Positions 15,001-15,602 of a stretch of 15,602 nucleotides of DNA are shown piece by piece; the first letter of the stretch is position 1; every line of letters begins with the position of its first letter. Location of the stretch: contig JASHXK010000322.1 in NCBI GenBank assembly GCA_030043575.1, forward strand, positions 1 to 15,602, written 5' to 3'. The notes beneath the pieces are model-generated. The model did not search any database. It had not been told where the DNA came from and was given only the letters and a program-made list of their open reading frames with translations. A program made the position numbers and the translations under genes. This DNA comes from Terriglobales bacterium. Lineage in GTDB: Bacteria > Acidobacteriota > Terriglobia > Terriglobales > Acidobacteriaceae.

Positions 15001-15602
15001 GCATGCCCGCGGCCGGCCAGTTTGATCACGTCAGCAACATCGCCGATCGTTTCGAAAACGGGTCCGCCATTATCGCTCTTGACCAGGCGCGTAATATTTT
15101 TGTCCAGCATGGCGCGCCGCAGCTCCGCAGGGATAGCATCGATGAACTGGTCGCCGTTCAACAGGCGCGCAATGTTGCCATCATCAAAGATGTGGTTAGT
15201 GCCCGGCAGGCCCAGAGCGGCGCCTGTGATGACAACCGGCTCAGTCCTGGCTGCGGGCTTCTGATCTTGGTAGGTCTCAGCCGGCGCGAGCTCCACCTGC
15301 TTCCGAGTATCCACGTGCGAGGCAACAGCGGATACCGGTGTCTGCTTTGCCTGCATCTCCGGTGAGGTTGCGGCAAGTCCGCGGCCCAACCCCGCCGCAT
15401 ACAGTCCACACAAAGCCTGATTGAATGCCGTGAGGTCTTCTACCTTTGGATGGTTGGTGAAGAGTGAGAAGACGTCCGGATCGCTTCCCAGTACATCTTC
15501 GGCAAATCCCTGCAAAGCCTTCTTCGGACCGACCTCAATGAATACGCGCGCACCGGCGTCATACAGAGTGCGCAGACCTTTGACAAACTGCACCGGTGAG
15601 GC
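9003..15602 (-). CDS. PUFA-synthase-like multidomain synthase, C-terminal part (AT-KS-ACPx5-KR-DH)
   Basis: The gene runs off the right edge; the frame is open to base 15602, so its start is unseen. It builds an acyl chain from malonyl-type units on tethered carrier domains. Numbering from the GTG-encoded residue at 15593: ~1-66, end of an acyltransferase (VFIEVGPKKAL). ~118-625, ketosynthase with Cys367 (NAACATTAQ), His515 (VSHETYTPARGG) and His555 (KGYTGHA), so the Cys-His-His triad is present. ~749-1318, five acyl carrier domains in Ala/Pro-rich linkers. ~1384-1870, ketoreductase with VVTGAAGSIV (1593-1602), Ser1770/1771, Tyr1784 and Asn1788, and a helical insertion at ~1626-1685 as in PfaA-type reductases. 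~1905-2175, double-hotdog dehydratase with His1926 in HQIDGIPVLPG and Glu2097 in ELCFQ. Stop TAG at 9003-9005. The carrier signature (TGYPxxML...EADLGID) and the KR-DH ending match PUFA synthase PfaA-like proteins rather than modular PKS. No thioesterase follows. The product is unknown; an unusual fatty acid or membrane lipid is likelier than a classical antibiotic. Confidence 0.92.
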   Translation of the reverse strand, partial: ASPVQFVKGLRTLYDAGARVFIEVGPKKALQGFAEDVLGSDPDVFSLFTNHPKVEDLTAFNQALCGLYAAGLGRGLAATSPEMQAKQTPVSAVASHVDTRKQVELAPAETYQDQKPAARTEPVVITGAALGLPGTNHIFDDGNIARLLNGDQFIDAIPAELRRAMLDKNITRLVKSDNGGPVFETIGDVADVIKLAGRGHAFDLEIEFGVSSERVAALDRVTRLAIAVGIDALRDAGIPLVMRYKTTTKGTKLPDRWGLPEALRDDTGVIFGSAFPGYDSFAEIISDYHIDRARREELAMLEGWSAQSANGHSTLGQEIARRIDQLRADIEKRPYVFDRRFLFRTLSMGHSQFAEYIGARGPNTQLNAACATTAQALAVADDWIRAGRCRRVIILSADDVTSDNMIEWFGAGFLASGAAATDEKVEEAATPFDKRRHGLIVGMGAAALMVESSAAASERGIRPICEVLGEATANSAFHGTRLDVQHITQVMETLIADVEKRYGLSRYDIAPRTVFVSHETYTPARGGSASAEIFALRKTFGDAADQIVIANTKGYTGHAMATGIEEVLAVKALETGIVPPVPNFKEVDPELGLLNLAKGGQYAVEYALRLGAGFGSQISMALLRWTKTPDGLRPTPNQLGYASRIVDAAAWNAWLARVAGHGKPELEVVKRTLRVHDEGPQARVAAAVQESRTVVAPAAATVKVQPAQAVVAKVTAETKPVTTPPAPKAEAAQPAELKAAAPATVPAAGKDTVKEQILALAVEKTGYPADMLDLDLDLEADLGVDTVKQAEIFAAIREMYNIPRDENRKLRDYPTLAHVIRFVYEKRPDLASGVETMQKAAEPVAAAPVGEVSAPAPKVAPELALAKTVAPSSSAPAATETGIANVKERILALVVEKTGYPQEMLDLDLDLEADLGIDTVKQAEMFAAIRQIYNIPRDENRKLRDYPTLAHVIRFVYENRPDLAGEIATPVQVPQASAPTVEVPAASVTAAVPVQPLQDASSVSLESIQAKVLEIVAEKTGYPQEMLDLDLDLEADLGIDTVKQAEMFAAVRAAYNIPRDENMKLRDFPTLAHVIQFAQQRQPGAAQEPAPALSPEMKDDYVAAPPATPTATALAPPSVAAQPAAKVSLESIKEKVLEIVAEKTGYPQEMLDLDLDLEADLGIDTVKQAEMFAAVRAAYNIPRDENLKLRDFPTLAHVIQFAQRGLGVSLQSTPVAVQQPTAATPVPEVAPQSVAGVAAAAPEVSLDSIKQKVLEIVAEKTGYPPEMLDLDLDLEADLGIDTVKQAEMFAAVRAAYNIPRDENMKLRDFPTLAHVIQFAQQRRPGSGQTTAAAAEGKKPTAVAPSTAPRVPLASFDAANQVPRRVPVPTLRPPLAICKPTGVALNTGSRVVLMSDNNGAGDALAGQLKTLGVEVLSIDSTQSSEELANSLRTWLAAGPVKGIYWLPALDNEGPLSRMELTTWHQALQVRVKSLYTTMRTLYGQVAQPGAFLVAATHLGGQHGYDDVGALAPMGGGVTGFVKTYKRERPEVLVKAVDFEESLSASEIAEILIQETLRDNGAVEIGYKNGLRWTIGLQEQPAEDGKPGLTLNSNSVFVVTGAAGSIVSAITADLAAASGGTFYLLDLVPEPDANNPDIARFIGDKDNLKRDLFARIQARGERATPALVEKELAALERAHAALSAINAVKAAGGTPHYFSVNLADAEGVAKVIAEVKKNSGRIDVLLHAAGLERSHFLPDKDQREFDLVFDVKADGWFNLLHAIGDTPVGATVAFSSVAGRFGNAGQTDYSAANDLLCKYTSSFRSTRPQTRGIVIDWTAWGGIGMATRGSIPKMMELAGIDMLPPEAGVPLIRRELTNGGTRGEIVIGTRLGVLLDEWDSTGGLDTAALLKSREQLGQGPMVGAITGMGIYSGLTMEATLNPKEQPFLYDHQIDGIPVLPGVMGIEAFAEAAVCMHPGWYIEAIEEVNFLAPFKFYKEEPRAVIIQANLHSQGDKLVADCRLIGRRALANHPQPQETLHFTARVRVGKQPMQAVKGAIPRLTADAMVAAAQIYRIYFHGPAYQVVDHAWWDGQRMIGELAAKLPVNHQPPDRPTLMSPRLIELCFQTAGLWEMGAQSRMGLPLHVEQVSWLRAPQLAEGRLYALVTPHPEQGSFDAEVVDASGNRYLILNGYRTVATGKGLDAEWLKAMQAVIAAEPMTVS
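9069..9881 (-). other. Dehydratase (double hotdog) domain region of the synthase
   Basis: His1926 lies in an H-x3-G-x4-P motif (HQIDGIPVLP). The second hotdog begins near YFHGPAYQVVD, and its D-x3-Q/H position reads ELCFQ, with Glu2097 replacing Asp. It should remove water from the beta-hydroxyl intermediate to give an enoyl chain. Whether Glu is normal for this sub-family cannot be decided here. Confidence 0.8.
9984..11444 (-). other. Ketoreductase domain region of the synthase
   Basis: An N-terminal structural half (~1384-1570) is followed by an NAD(P)H-binding catalytic half (~1590-1870). The dinucleotide loop is TGAAGSIV, and the catalytic residues are the Ser pair at 1770-1771, Tyr1784 and Asn1788 in QTDYSAAND. 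It should reduce the beta-keto group to a hydroxyl. All residues needed for activity are visible. Confidence 0.88.
11640..13349 (-). repeat. Five tandem acyl carrier domains within the synthase, all with Thr at the pantetheine site
   Basis: Five ~74-76-residue carrier domains occur at about 13349-13122, 12950-12723, 12584-12363, 12212-11991 and 11861-11640. The site residues are Thr783, Thr916, Thr1038, Thr1162 and Thr1279 (codons 13247-13245, 12848-12846, 12482-12480, 12110-12108 and 11759-11757), spaced 133, 122, 124 and 117 residues apart. Each carries EKTGYP, LDLDLDLEADLG and DTVKQAE. Tandem carriers are a hallmark of PUFA synthases, where more carriers generally raise output. The linkers are rich in Ala, Pro and Val. 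Domains 1-2 share RKLRDYPTLAHVIRFVYE and domains 3-5 share KLRDFPTLAHVIQFAQ, so the array has two sub-types. Confidence 0.95.
13719..15242 (-). other. Ketosynthase domain region of the synthase
   Basis: This domain catalyses decarboxylative Claisen condensation. It opens with EPVVITGAALGLPG. The active-site Cys lies in NAACATTAQ, with histidines in SHETYT and in KGYTGHA. The usual HGTGT loop is replaced by HETYTPARGGSASAE. It sits after an acyltransferase and before the carrier array, so it may be a second ketosynthase if the missing N-terminus holds the usual KS-AT pair. Confidence 0.85.

Noticed and set aside
9003..15602. Classical modular polyketide synthase or NRPS
   Set aside because: The carriers are clustered in tandem with the PUFA-synthase signature, followed by one KR and one terminal DH; there are no repeated KS-AT-ACP modules, condensation or adenylation domains, and no thioesterase.

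Overview
The window holds most of a bacterial lipid/polyketide biosynthesis operon read on the minus strand (right to left), plus one convergent plus-strand membrane protein gene at the left edge. Gene density, tight same-strand spacing and moderately GC-rich coding DNA indicate a bacterial chromosome. A PUFA-synthase-like megaenzyme beside a eukaryote-type single-chain acetyl-CoA carboxylase, next to sugar-transferase-type surface genes, fits Acidobacteriota or a deltaproteobacterial/myxobacterial lineage. That placement is inference from memory of gene content, not a search result.

Right to left: (i) 15602-9003, the last ~2,199 residues of a multidomain synthase whose N-terminus lies outside the window. 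The visible order is end of acyltransferase, ketosynthase, five tandem acyl carrier domains, ketoreductase, dehydratase. (ii) 8974-3350, an 1874-residue fusion of biotin carboxylase, biotin carrier, a eukaryote-like central region and carboxyltransferase. (iii) 3353/3350-2604, an Sfp-type 4'-phosphopantetheinyl transferase whose start overlaps the carboxylase stop codon. (iv) 2442-1774, a 222-residue uncharacterised protein with a basic/aromatic motif and a likely coiled coil, 161 bases further on. On the plus strand, 73-1740 encodes a GT-C fold (PMT/ArnT-like) integral membrane glycosyltransferase, convergent with (iv). The first 63 bases may be the tail of another plus-strand gene.

Genes (i)-(iii) form a coherent unit. 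The carboxylase can make malonyl-CoA (or a related carboxyacyl-CoA), the transferase can put the pantetheine arm on the carrier domains, and the synthase can extend, reduce and dehydrate a chain held on those domains. No thioesterase or enoyl reductase is visible; either could be encoded beyond the right edge.

The most striking observation is that all five carrier domains have Thr where the phosphopantetheine-bearing Ser normally sits (G-[IV]-D-T-V-K-Q rather than G-I-D-S). Five out of five identical substitutions in otherwise well-conserved domains, with a dedicated phosphopantetheinyl transferase alongside, point to a selected property rather than decay. No RNA genes, mobile elements, CRISPR arrays or gene-free stretches over 300 bases were seen.
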